64,000 bases of DNA from contig LUCM01002286.1 of NCBI GenBank assembly GCA_008360955.1, positions 190,066 to 254,065 of the forward strand, read 5' to 3'. The DNA comes from Fasciolopsis buskii. Lineage: Eukaryota; Platyhelminthes; Trematoda; Plagiorchiida; Fasciolidae. The position numbers and the translations under genes were made by a program. The notes under the pieces are model-generated. The model saw only the letters and a list, made by a program, of their open reading frames with translations, made no database searches and was not told where the DNA came from. Below, piece by piece: positions 50,069 through 61,600 of this stretch (its first letter is position 1; each line of letters begins with the position of its first letter).

Positions 50069-51889
50069 GTTATCAATGAAGTGGAATGACAGGCAAAAGC
50101 AGTTTGTGTGCATCAATGTCCAGGTAGACCGCTACCCAAGATCAGCCGTTTTTGTGTTCCAAGCGCTGGCTGGTTAATCCTGATAAGCGTAGCCTCATTG
50201 AACGTCAGTATTTTGGGTTTTGTATTGTTCACTACTATTTTGAAAGATTGGGTTCATTCAACTCTGTGACCTGATGCAATCCGGTGCTTCGCCATTGAAA
50301 AGGTCGGAGATTTTGCTTTTGTATGTGGAATCACGGAGGATTGCGTCGTCGATTTTGACAACAATTTTGGTATACGCTGTGACACTTGTTGAATCAAGCA
50401 GTCATCCTTTTTTGCCGAAAAATGCCTCATCTCAACTGCCTGTGAACTGCAAGATAACGTTTGAGGCATCAGGATCAACAAGATTGCTTGAGTGAGTTTG
50501 GAAGATCAACTTTTCGGTTGTTTGTGATAGATGCAGCTATACTGCCAGGTATGTATGTCTGATGACCTGATTTAAGATATCTATTATTTTAATTAAACAA
50601 CTGTTCACTTCTAAATTACGGGAGAGAAAACTTACTTCTTTTCTGCGGTGATCGGTTTTTATAAAGCTGTTTCTCTCTCGAATGCTATGAGATGAAACTT
50701 TCTGGGCAACCGTTGGACAACATTGTTTGTCTTAAGAACTCTTCGTTTTGTACATGACAATGGATAAGGATTTTCTGCATTTTGTTGAACAAAGTTCGAA
50801 ATAATTACGAGTGCGCAAATGTAGATAAGCAATGAACTGCCTATGGTTTTAGGTAAAGGACTACTCACGGTGAAGGTTTACCACTCGAAGTGATCACCGA
50901 CGGTCTTCATAAAAACCTTGAGAGTTGGAAGTCTTGAGATCAGATCTAATCCGCTTGCTGGCGACTTGTTCTTGTTAAGTGACAATTTTATCCCATTGGA
51001 ATTCCTATGCAGATGTGTAATGATAGTTGAAGGAAGCAAACAGGCATTACCAATTTTTTTAACCTCGCATCACACAACTGGTGACAAGTAACTGATCCCA
51101 TAGGACAGTTGTGAAATTAGGACGCGAATTATGATAAATGGTCAGATGGCAACAGTCACTTCCCTTACCTAGACACGGTTATGTGTTGAGCTTACGTTTC
51201 ATCGATTTAAGCAACTTAGCTAACATGACACTGATGGGTGTGCCCATGTCTGAAGTTGAGTGACAAGCGGGTAAGATATAGTATGCTTTCATTCGACTCA
51301 ATAGATCCCCAGTGTTGTCACCTACTGTTTACTGTGATTAAACTCGTGTTGAACTGGTCCACGCCGCGTGCTATTGCGTCTCTGAATGTTCGCAAATTAA
51401 CTCAGTATTATTTTAAATTATTTAAGACTTTGTCGCGGTCTGTTGCTTACATAGTTTTTTCTGAGTCCCCATTATATCAGCGTATAACGGTGCGGCTTCA
51501 AAAATGCGACATCGTTAACACGGTGAAACGCTTACTACCTCAGTTGGACAGTTCACATAGGTCACTTGACTGGTCTGATTTCCGGATTACGATCAACCTG
51601 AAACTATTCGCCCCAGCAAACGTGCACTCGGTTCCTTAGTTATATGGTCTTCAATAATGCAGCTCTTTATTTAATGCATGGAGCATTTCCCTGACGGACA
51701 CGCATGTCGATGAGGCCGGTTAAATCCACCGCGGATAGAATCTGATCCATTCCTGTTCATCTGTTTCGGTAGAAATGTGCACACTTTTCGGCGGTATTAT
51801 CCGCTGGACTACGTAAACTTTGTGTGCGACGCACCAATCAAAACGAGAACAGTTTTCAACCGTGCATTTTGATTTAATTTTTTACGAAT

Positions 51890-52072
51890 GCCCTGCATTC
51901 CAGTGTCAACTTCCAAGTTGACATCGGAAACCGCGGACGCAATGTACAGCTATTTCGTCTTCGGTATAAATCATCAGCAATGCATATCCCTCTCGTCGAA
52001 CTGAGATGCCAACACGAAAAGAACGGTTGTGAGTCCAATGACCTAGCCTTTACGCTAGCCGGACAGACGATC
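51890..52072 (-). mobile_element. tRNA-related hammerhead SINE, copy 4
   Basis: On the minus strand the element starts with a tRNA-like head (CTAGCGTAAAGGCTAGG, then TTGGACTCACAACC, about 52056-52020). It passes a decayed box B (GTGTTGGCATC) and enters GGGATATGCATTGCTGATGA, the ribozyme and a GCGGTTTCCGATGTCAAC tail. It keeps the full family order of head, ribozyme and tail. Confidence 0.75.
51935..51989 (-). ncRNA. Hammerhead ribozyme relic (HHR-3)
   Basis: On the minus strand CUGAUGA (51977-51971) and GAAA are intact, and the GUA cleavage triplet predicts a cut between 51945 and 51944. Helix I is GCAUUG with CAUUGC, which keeps five of six pairs with a central U-U, extended by GGAU against GUCC. 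Helix III (AUAGCUGU) has one U-G wobble. Helix II (UUUAUACCGAAGAC) pairs poorly, so activity is doubtful. Confidence 0.5.
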
Positions 52073-52149
52073 AACGATTCACCGAACATCAACAATATGT
52101 GATATAGCGCCCATATCCGTCACCGAATTTCTTCAGACCACAGACCTTA

Positions 52150-52300
52150 AAACTTACCAGGTGAACGAATCTCAGGCGAGGGTTTGCGTCGCAGCTTCGG
52201 TGCCATGAATATAGACTGCTGGTGATCCCTAGAGCAGCTGTACAGTGCTTCCATGATTTTAAACCGCAGTTTGGATGTTGATAATGCATGTCGAATCAAC
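52150..52300 (+). mobile_element. tRNA-related hammerhead SINE, copy 5 (inverted relative to copy 4)
   Basis: On the + strand, GGGTTTGCGTCGCAG corresponds to the box B region and GACTGCTGGTGATCCC to the core start. AGCAGCTGTACAGTGCTTCCATG matches the end of the ribozyme and the tail start of copy 2. The core is broken: CUGGUGA replaces CUGAUGA and the GAAAC box is reduced to GAGC. No cleavage is expected. Confidence 0.7.
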
Positions 52301-53443
52301 TAAAAATTCAAAGCAACGATGCTGACCAGCAATTCAGATCGGATTTACGGAAATTTATGCTAGGATTGCCTAAGTGCGATAAAAATTTACACAGCTTTGC
52401 TTCCCATCATGCACTTTACTCAACAAACAATCTAGTAAACGGATTAAATGCAATTATACATAAAAATCTTAAATGACTATGGCTTTCGAACGCGGTTGTG
52501 CCATTTACCATAATACTGAATTGCTTCACCTGTTATCCTTAATCATACCCTGAGTTTATCTTCTAACTTCTAACGTTCAGTTTCAATCCATTGCACTCGA
52601 CCAACTTCAGCGTTTAAAGTTTCTGCACATTGTTTAATGTTAGTGTGCGCTTTATTCACTCTCTGGAATGGCTACTTAAATTCCCAAAGCTAGACTGTCG
52701 CTGAAGTATGAATCTATGTCTAGATTGTGGGATATTTAGCATCTACTTTATTTCTTTAGATTCAGATATAGTAGACACTAGGTAGGAAAGGGCGAATCAA
52801 CTGTATGAATACGTGCACGCAGCTACTTGTGATTAGTAAATCTACGGCTAGTGAACTGTTTCCGGACTACATAGAATTCCATGAGCAGGACAGCTTACAA
52901 CCATATTTGGTGCTATAATATAAGTAGAAACAAGTTTACTGCTGTCGGCGAGTCCGGATGAAAGATGAGAAAATCTGGATTCATTTGGAACAAAACTCGG
53001 CGCTTTTCAATAAAAATGTACAAAAATTTTCAGAAACCGAATCTGCTCACAGAGTTCAGTGTTACGGCAAGATGCGAAACAAATAGAAGAATAAAACTGA
53101 TTTTCAAAATGGCCAGCCTGTACCACCCTAGATTTCTAAGCTGAATCCATGTGATTCAATTCTCTCCCATTAGTAAATGCGAACTTACAGAATATCTGAA
53201 AAGTATAATATTCTCAACCATGCTCACATTCAGTTCCTGATAGATCTAGTGGGAAATTTTATTGTCTCCATGCCATCTGCATGTATTAGTAGAAATCAGA
53301 CCGTCTGAGCGCATACTGTCATGGTAGTGGCCAAAGCCTGAGCACACCAGACCAGGTAGTGATAATGAAAATTGATCTGAAACTGTACGATTTCATATTG
53401 GCACCTGACTCGGTCTGGCTGACATTGATTCAATTCATTCATC

Positions 53444-53471
53444 TTGCAGACTGAGTGGCTGAAGTGGTTGG

Positions 53472-53517
<46 letters not shown>

Positions 53518-53560
53518 GAACTTAAAACGTTACAACAAACTTAAAAAGTGTAACCAGTTT
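53444..53560 (+). repeat. (CAA)n microsatellite inside a possible gag-like fragment
   Basis: A perfect CAA run (53473-53518) makes a polyglutamine tract of about 15 residues in a 142-codon open frame that starts MQTEWLKWLEQQ. A WLKWLEQQQ stretch resembles the N-terminal glutamine-rich part of some Ty3/Gypsy gag proteins. No capsid or zinc-knuckle sequence follows, and the rest of the frame looks random. The microsatellite is certain; the gag origin is a guess. Confidence 0.55.
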
Positions 53561-54439
53561 GGCATTCAGACACGGAAAATTAGTTTGCCGCAAAATTTGT
53601 CTATTATTATTATCACAATAATCGATTTACTGGATTACATGCAGTCACATTCCGTAACTGATTCTGCGGTAAGCGTTAAAAGCGTTCATGTTCGTTTGTA
53701 TACCTGCCCTCGTGTGTGTGTGTGTCTGTGTTACTGTGCGCTTCCTTTCGTACTCCCCCGAAGTTACTGTGTGGTTAAATTTGCATCAGAACGAATTAGA
53801 TCCGGAATTCCCGTGCTATCATTCAATGGAATGCAATGCCGAGGAGATCAACTAGCGAACATAAAACTTTGATCCGGGGTCATCATCTCAAACATTATTG
53901 TGACATGATGTCGCGGTGAGTAAAAATTAGTAATTAATGCGAAAAGGTAATATCGTCATCGTTGATTGGTAATTTTCAGGTATTCTAATCCTTCCTCCTG
54001 AGTTTAGTGTGCCTCGTCGCAAACAAACAAAGGACTACCGACGTGCGTACAACTGCACGCGGAAATACCTGCTTTTTGCGTGTTTGAGCGAGTCTGTCCA
54101 TTTTCGAGTGCGTGTGCTTGCACGTACACAGCCAAACTGGCTCGGTTTCCAAGCTGTTAAAACGTGTGCAAGATCACGTGAAATTAATCTAAGCATTGTT
54201 CGCTACATCACAAAGGTTGGTATAGGGATTCAAAAGGTAGACCGAGTGTTCAGCATGGCGGGCAGTTGTTTTTGCTTGATTTTGTCAGCTCCAATGCCAA
54301 CAAAATTTGGATTTTTTTCCTATGGACGTAGTTCAAGTGATTGTTGAATGCATGCATAAATTGGTTTTTGAATATCCCATGCATTCGTGACCGATTTAAC
54401 AAGTGGTAAGTACATTCAAATGTCAAAAGTTCCTTATCC

Positions 54440-54512
54440 TTAGGGGATTCGAACTCACACACGGACGATACCCACAGTCCAGCACCGCTAATGCCCTGAT
54501 AGTATAGCAAAA
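54440..54512 (-). repeat. tRNA-like sequence (SINE head or tRNA pseudogene)
   Basis: On the minus strand a perfect box B, GAGTTCGAATCCCC (54456-54443), is preceded by GCATTAGCGGTGCTGGACTG, which vaguely matches a box A and D arm. The acceptor stem does not close by eye, so it is not a functional tRNA gene. It differs from the heads of the hammerhead SINEs and may belong to another SINE family. Confidence 0.4.
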
Positions 54513-56882
54513 TGCCTGTATGAGACGTTTTGATCAATCCACAAAACCTAGTAATTTTCAAGATTCGTTTAATCACCTACATTCACTAAAGTGTTGAAAC
54601 CAGCGGACGCCAACGTTTAACTGATTGACTAGACAATCTCATTTGCCAAGGCAGGGCGAAAGAGATGAATAATTAAACCTATTTTCAAAGGTCAGCCTTC
54701 CATCTTCTTATCGCAGTCGTTTCAACAGAGTGCAGCAAATGTAGCAGATAAGAACACGTAGAGTGCAAATTGTCCGTTACCAACCCTGTGAACAATTTCA
54801 CAGAACTGACGCTCAGAAGAAAACCTCCCTACTAATCCAGACTAAAAAACAGGTGTTCGGAAAACGCAAATGCGAATTTACTTTCCTCCATGTTATTCAT
54901 TCCTTTCTGTCGCATGTTTGTTATGTTCACCGGATTTGGGAAGCGTTTGACTACAGAATGCGATTTCTGTTGTCCTGATTTCAATCAACTACGGCTAATC
55001 AAATTCACATGGAAAAGGCCAGATTTGTTTATGATGTGGACCACATTGCATTACCACTGCTCAAATTACCACTCGTTGTAAGGAAAATCCATCTATTACA
55101 CCATTGTACCAATGGGCTTCTAGTCGCTCAGGCTGGCATTCAGGCCTTGAATATTTCATCACCAATTGAAGGAGCATCTTCTGTGCTAAGTGATCAGCAT
55201 CTCATAAATGCCGACAATTTGGATTACGAACAATACACACTATCAAAATCATAGTAGTGCAAAATCTGAGCTCCAGTGAACTGTGACCCAGCAACGTCAT
55301 AGATGTAGTATCGCGTGGACATTGCTATTTCATGAACCCTTGTGAGTCAACCCAGGTAGTCCAACGGTTAATTTGTTTAAACGAAAATGGCTATAGTGAG
55401 TTTCAGCCTCATTCGCTCCAAGTTGAACATACTGTTTTGAGGATTCGTAGCAAGGACGAAGATGCATATGCATCCGGAATGGACAACTCCAGCTTTGTAC
55501 TACGCATTCGTGAAATCGGATTGCGGAAATGAGTCCAATGCGAATTTCGATGGGATACTTATGATCATATTTGGAGAAGACCGTAGGTCTACAAATAGGA
55601 ACAGAGCATTTTGCATTTTCAGATGGAGAGCAGGAGGATATCTTTGGACGGACTTGCACGTGCATTTCGTGAAGCGGTGGTATAACCTATTTTTCAGTGT
55701 GCACCAATCAGTGGCCGATGCAATCTACTAATCAAGGAATTGATTTATCCTTTACCTAGCAAAGTACCTCTTTCATTCCTGACTCCTTTATTGCCATGGA
55801 ATTTTTCTAGTGTTTCCTGTTGATATGAGCCTAGGTTCTCATCTGCCCTGATTCAGCCGCCAATCCCCATGGCCTCTGCTCTAGTTTTTGGTTAACTTCA
55901 CCATCTTTACAGATAGTGGTGCTTCAAATCGTATGTTCCACGGACGTTTGGATAATTTGCTGGTTATTTTAATGCCTATGTTGACTGTTTTTAGGAGAAA
56001 GAAAGCCACACCTGAGTTCGGTTCTCTATCCTGGTCGATCGCATCAACAACAATGACTGCGTCCTCCATGTTTGTTCCAAACAAACACTTTTTGTGACAA
56101 TCACAAACTCTCGCAATGAAAAGTGAAGTCGGCTAACTTGGCCTTCGTAGGCCTGGACTCCAACTGACCACTTTGCCAGAGAGCACCGGTGATGTGGATC
56201 GGTCAAAGGTTGCTACCATTCTGGTCCAGAATCTGCATCAGTGAGAATAAACGCGGTTCCCGACCCGACCGTGTTCGTGTTGATCCTTAAGGGGTAACAG
56301 GAAAATTCCTTCCTAATCTCTGTATGCGAATAGTCGAAGCAAAGTTTGAGCTTACAATGATCCATCACCGGAGTCCCACACAATAAATGGTGCTCATCCG
56401 GGTCCCTGTCTTCACCTTTTCCTCTCGATTTTGCAACCGAGATGATAATGGAAATTGCCTATGCCTGTGATCTTGAAGCACCCACACTCACCCATGCTGA
56501 GATAATCGAAAGCATTCCTTGTCCACCAATGCCATACCTGAGACCCAAACCCCAAAGAAACAATCGCTAGGATATGATCCCTAGAATTTCACTAGTTTGG
56601 TAAACATCGTCATTGACTTCTGAAGGAGCAGTAGCTGTTCTAGGCCAGTGCAAGAGTAATAAACATGACTCCAAAGCCAAATGCAACTCAGCTTTCCTAA
56701 CTTGGTGGCAAAGAACTGGTATACTGTTAGACCATTAACCAAAGTTTTGAGATAAATCACTTGAACTCATACGCATAATCCCGTGCCCCAACACGTGCTT
56801 CAGAATACAAAATTAATGTGTGCCTGCTGAAGGTGACAGACTACATCGACGAGCGTGTTGCTCTAGTCATGTGCACGACAGT

Positions 56883-57070
56883 AGGCGGTAGTCATGTACA
56901 AATAGCCTCAGGTGAATCCTCAGGTGAAGGCATAGATTTATGTCCAAGTAAACAATTTGACAGGCAATGTACCAGTGCACAATAACCATGCTTTGTCCTC
57001 ATTGCGACTGTGCGATTCTATTGGTAAATTTACTTAAATGCTACAGGGGATGCCCGGTTGACATCCGTTG

Positions 57071-57102
<32 letters not shown>

Positions 57103-57241
57103 CTTTCTCTCTCTCTATATATATATATATATACATATACACCTACAAACAAATCCAGTGTGGTAGTCACAAGGCCAAACCGATTAGAAAGCCCTTGTAA
57201 ACAAACGCTAACCAATCGGTCGCAAGTAGACAGATCTACAC
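56883..57241. repeat. Inverted repeat, left copy (blocks A and B)
   Basis: Block A (56883-57070, from AGGCGGTAGTCATGTAC) is followed by (CA)n, (CT)n and (TA)n tracts (57071-57134) and block B (about 57135-57241, ending AGATCTACAC). Both blocks occur again in reverse complement at 57691-57995, but in an order that a simple hairpin would not give. Confidence 0.9.
57071..57134. repeat. Compound microsatellite (CA)n(CT)n(TA)n
   Basis: These are three adjoining dinucleotide tracts of about 29, 18 and 18 bp. Short open frames across it that give strings of His-Thr or Tyr-Ile are artefacts of the repeat. Confidence 0.95.
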
Positions 57242-57418
57242 GATTGGACGTTTTACAAACGTCTTGGAAGCAGCGCAAATGTCATGGAATAGCGTGTTGT
57301 AAAACAGGCATGCTTTGGCTGCGTACCAAATATGTATAGAAAGCCTTCACATGCTTTCACTATGACCGTGACATTGAAGGACCGCGAGTCATGGCCCACG
57401 TGTCGCTGCTGGTCACTA

Positions 57419-57494
57419 GCACATACGCACATATGCACATACGCACATATGCACATACGCACACACACACACACACACGCACACGTGCACATGC
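57419..57494. repeat. CACATACG/CACATATG minisatellite grading into (CA)n
   Basis: A 16 bp unit, CACATACGCACATATG, is repeated about two and a half times and runs into a CA tract. It lies between the two inverted copies of the A/B repeat. Confidence 0.9.
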
Positions 57495-57645
57495 TCAAAC
57501 GTATAAACAAGGCTGTGGATCTTAGTGTTGGGTGGTCATTTCAGGCCTCAACTATTTCGGAAAGGATAAACTTCTCCAGTTCGATCAAATTCACGGTTAT
57601 TTGATGAAGTTGCTCGGATTACTTCATGATGTTATGTTTACGATC

Positions 57646-57691
57646 TGTGTATATGTATGTGTATGTGATTGTGTGTGTGTGTGTGTGTGTG
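57646..57691. repeat. (GT)n microsatellite
   Basis: This is an imperfect then perfect GT tract that adjoins the reverse-complement copy of block A. It corresponds to the (CA)n beside block A in the left copy. Confidence 0.93.
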
Positions 57692-57995
57692 CAACGGATG
57701 TCAACCGGGCATCCCCTGTAGCATTTAAGTAAATTTACCAATAGAATCGCACAGTCGCAATGAGGACAAAGCATGGTTATTGTGCACTGGTACATTGCCT
57801 GTCAAATTGTTTACTTGGACATAAATCTATGCCTTCACCTGAGGATTCACCTGAGGCTATTTGTACATGACTACCGCCTNGTGTAGATCTGTCTACTTGC
57901 GACCGATTGGTTAGCGTTTGTTTACAAGGGCTTTCTAATCGGTTTGGCCTTGTGACTACCACACTGGATTTGTTTGTAGGTGTATATGTATATAT
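57691..57995. repeat. Inverted repeat, right copy (A' then N then B')
   Basis: Positions 57691-57879 are the reverse complement of block A, and 57881-57995 that of block B with its (TA)n tract. They are joined by a single undetermined base at 57880. Read on the minus strand the order is TA tract, B, N, A, CA tract. This is what a head-to-tail tandem of the left unit would give at its junction. Confidence 0.9.
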
Positions 57996-58024
57996 ATATA
58001 TATATATGTTTGTGTGTGTGTGTA
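57981..58024. repeat. (TA)n(TG)n microsatellite
   Basis: A TA tract runs into a TG tract, the counterpart of the compound microsatellite of the left copy. Confidence 0.93.
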
Positions 58025-58484
58025 TGATTTTTGCTGTACAGCAAGGTCGTTTAAAAAATTAGTCACCAGCAATAATGAACAAAAAAATACAAATGGACAA
58101 AAACAAAAATATGGTGTGGCAACAAGAGAGTGGTATTCTGAATCCAGCAAACAAGCAGAAGAGTTGGAGCTGACTGCTTGATTTTTGTTCGGACATTTCA
58201 ATACAATATTTACCCAACCATCTCAAGATGTTGTGAAGCTGTGAAGGGTGTCTGGTGCTCGGCCGAAAATACTAATCGACAAATTCAGTCTTTCTACAGT
58301 TACTCCCGCAGGGTACTATCTCTTGACCATTGTTTATTAATTCCTGCATATCTGGTAGCTACTTCTACTAATCGTGGTCTGCAATGGAAAAACAATTTCT
58401 GGACACCGCACATCCCAAGCGGTCACGTCACGTGTGGTTCGTGCGACTCGATAACCCGATGCGAATTTTGTAAATAGTTCTAAG

Positions 58485-58640
58485 TTCAGAGAAAAAACGT
58501 ATATTTATTCAAACTAAGTCATGGCTAGTCGGATCAGCTCGAGGCTGTCATGTCTTCATCAGCTTTTATTAAATGGTTGTCAGAGGATTACGGACGTTGA
58601 ACTGGAATTGCTAGTATTTATCCAGAGGCAGATGAATGAC
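58485..58640 (-). mobile_element. Possible 3' end of a decayed retroelement
   Basis: On the minus strand, AATAAAAGCTGATGAAGACATG followed by a CCATGACTTAGTTTG segment and AATAAATATA has the look of the 3' region of Penelope-like elements of flukes. A short upstream frame translates as YQQFQFNVRNPL. No reverse transcriptase or GIY-YIG nuclease sequence was identified. The assignment rests on resemblance alone. Confidence 0.3.
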
Positions 58641-61600
58641 GGGTAAACTGACAAAACGTAAAATTAACTGATCAAACTTCTGGACAGCGTTTACCGGAAG
58701 TTCCCTCAAAGAAGAGACCCTTGAAACTTCTAAAAGTCTGAGGCTTTAGATTCAGGAATATAAAATGAGATTGCAATTTGCCAAGTGCTACTCGAATGAA
58801 AAGCGAAACCGTCAAGAAGACCATTGCTTCCTTGTAAATGGGTAGACAAATGCTAGGAGAAGATAGTTCCAGCCAGTATTATCAGCTAGCATACACGTCC
58901 ATTCAGTGCAACAATAGAAGCTCCGATTAGGTGAACAGGACTCCATAATCCATGAACCATAATGCAACGCGCAAGAGAGACGTGAATCTCAGACGTGGTA
59001 TTTGCCATAAAGAACTTCGCTGGTTTGTTCTGTTAAATACCTTGGATATCGTGCAAAAGTTTGAATCACACTAGGCAAAACTATTTTTCGCTATGACTGT
59101 ATTGTAAATTTCTTAAACTGATAAAATGCGGACGCCTTCTTCTTCCTGTTTTCTCTTGCAACCACTTAGTATCCATGAGCTACTTTCTAGCTGTCAAGAT
59201 CTAGAGTGGAGTAAAAACATTTCTTGGCTGAAATTGAGCCTACTGTCGGGACTCATACCAGGTTATAAAATCACGTTCCTGGGTCACACAAATCACGTGA
59301 CACATATACACATGGATTAAACATTATCCGAATAGAAATGTTTATTCTAACCCAAGTAGTGATTGGCGAAATAACCCGAAGCAACTAAACGAGAGCCAGA
59401 AATTGTTGCTAAACGAAAGAACCATCGATAGTGTCGTCACTTTCATGCAGACACCAAGTCCTACTCCTCCTACCCTCTGAAAAAACAAATCGGCTAACAT
59501 GTATACGTCATGACGTAATTGAAGTATCAATAGGCATTATATTTTGTCTGAACTCTGTCGCGCAACTATTGCACGTGGCCGTTGTTTGGCTTTCGATTCG
59601 GGGTTAGCCCCTTCAACTCAGAGCTCTTACCAGAGCTGCAACCTGGTTGGATTGACTCAATCTGGACTGACCCATTTACATATTAAAACGGTCCAATCCA
59701 ACAACACGCCAATCTCTCCCTTATACAAGTGCCCTGATGCTCTCTTACCCATCAACGAGGCTGGACCGGATAACGGTTTGATTGGAAATCCGTTGATGAC
59801 GCACCCTCACTGTGATAGTAACGCATGAGCCGACTGGTCGGATTTGCTTCACTGTCAATTTTTGTAAAGATTTATCCCGGAAGTTCGTGATACCATCTGT
59901 TTTTAATCAAAAACAACGGTCGGAGCTATTCCCTGTGAAAGACCAGATCAGCGAGTAGGTAGCAATCGGCCACAGCATCTTGAGTCTGAACAGTTGCGGT
60001 TTTCTGATGAAGACTGCTTAGTATGGAAAAACAAGTTTTCTTACCCCCTTGTTTGTTACTTCCCAGATGAGCAGCGAAGAAATCGAACAAGAAAATCGAT
60101 CACGGAGCAAGATATGTTCACCTCTTGCATGTCAGCATCTAACTAACAAGTTCGTTTCATTCGTTGTCTGCATAAAGGGTAATTTATGAACAAAAGACTA
60201 AGAATATACGAAGAGTTTTTATCACATGTTCTATTTATAATAGTAGAGTGCAATTTTTCATAGCCAACACGGCCGGTATAAGACAACTGAGAATAATTCA
60301 TCCGTATTCACTTCATCCGGACAAACTGAATGTCTTAGGATCTAACTGCATATTGTACAAGGTAAAGATGTCCCACTAATGCCAAATTCCAATTCAAGCG
60401 CTGTTGAGGAAAGCAGGCGAAACACTGAGATATCTCAACAGTTGTCTCCTTGTTGTTCGGACGAAATGAGGCTTAGAACCCTAAATGTCGCAACTGGCTT
60501 CTTGTCCACTATCTGACAGGCCAATTAAAATTTATTTTCATATCTGGGAATTCAGAATAGAGAAGTATTTGATACCAGACCCTTTTAACATTCACACGTG
60601 ATCCTGCTTTAAGTTATTTATTTTATTTGGTACGACGGATTTATGGTCTCAGTAAATTTCGAAATAGAGCTGATCAACCCCATCTTCAGTTTGGACTCAA
60701 ATTACAGAAGTAAAAATTGATGTTATATATCAGTCATTCATTGTTTCGACGTAGACAAAAGCGCGAACCAAAGATTAACTGTGAACTGCCAAAACTTGCA
60801 GACATTCATTATATTCCGATATGTCTGGATTAATTCACTTGAAGATGCAGCTAGGGACCAAACCGATCGGGAAGACAACTGAGATGGTATCTGAACGTCA
60901 AATGTGCTACAATCCATGATCCCACAAAACTCGGAGATGGGTAAACATGCTACAGCATGCTGTAACCCAGTGATGATGGTTCAGAATCTACGATGTTCAA
61001 TTCAGGTTCGTTCATCCCCGGAGCCAAGCTCCAGCTGAGGCATAATGGATGTTCACTGCTCACGAAACAAATGTTTTGAGCGTTTTTCCATGAATTGCAT
61101 CAATACACTGCAGTTTTCAAGGATGAAGAATTATTTGTGGTGGTTCTATGTGATAATTATTTTCAGTGGTTTTTCGCATACGGATGAGCGAAATTTCTCC
61201 GGAAGCACACGACCGGTTTCGCGGTTATTGCCGCTCTTCACTTATGTGTACCCAGTATTCTTCCGTTCAGTCATCCTTATACTAGTGCTGAGAAGAAGAA
61301 CCAGTATATTCGGGCCTTGTGTCCCCTTTCTGAAGGTTAGCGTTGCCTGAGCGACAAAAATCCTCCCATGAATCACTATTTGATTCTTAAATCGACTCAT
61401 CATCTATTCACGCTCTTAACGGTTAAAATGAAATTCTAGTTAGTCCTATTCGATATTTTGGCTACATGAGGCACAGTTACAAAAAGATGACAGAATTCTT
61501 ATAACAGCGGCCTCAAACCGCTCTGCAAGAACGCTGATGGCCGCGCCTGGATGAGCGCTCCAAATCGATGGTCTGATCTGTACCGTTTTTAGAATGAGTT

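Noticed and set aside
54440..54512. Functional tRNA gene on the minus strand
   Set aside because: Only the B box is convincing. The acceptor stem and anticodon arm do not fold, so it is listed as a tRNA-like repeat.
57030..57510. Several overlapping open frames of 75-93 codons on both strands
   Set aside because: They are produced by CA, CT and TA dinucleotide tracts and the repeat blocks, which lack stop codons in some frames.
58530..58560. Second hammerhead candidate from CUGAUGA on the minus strand
   Set aside because: No GAAA box at a suitable distance and no pairing for helices I and III.
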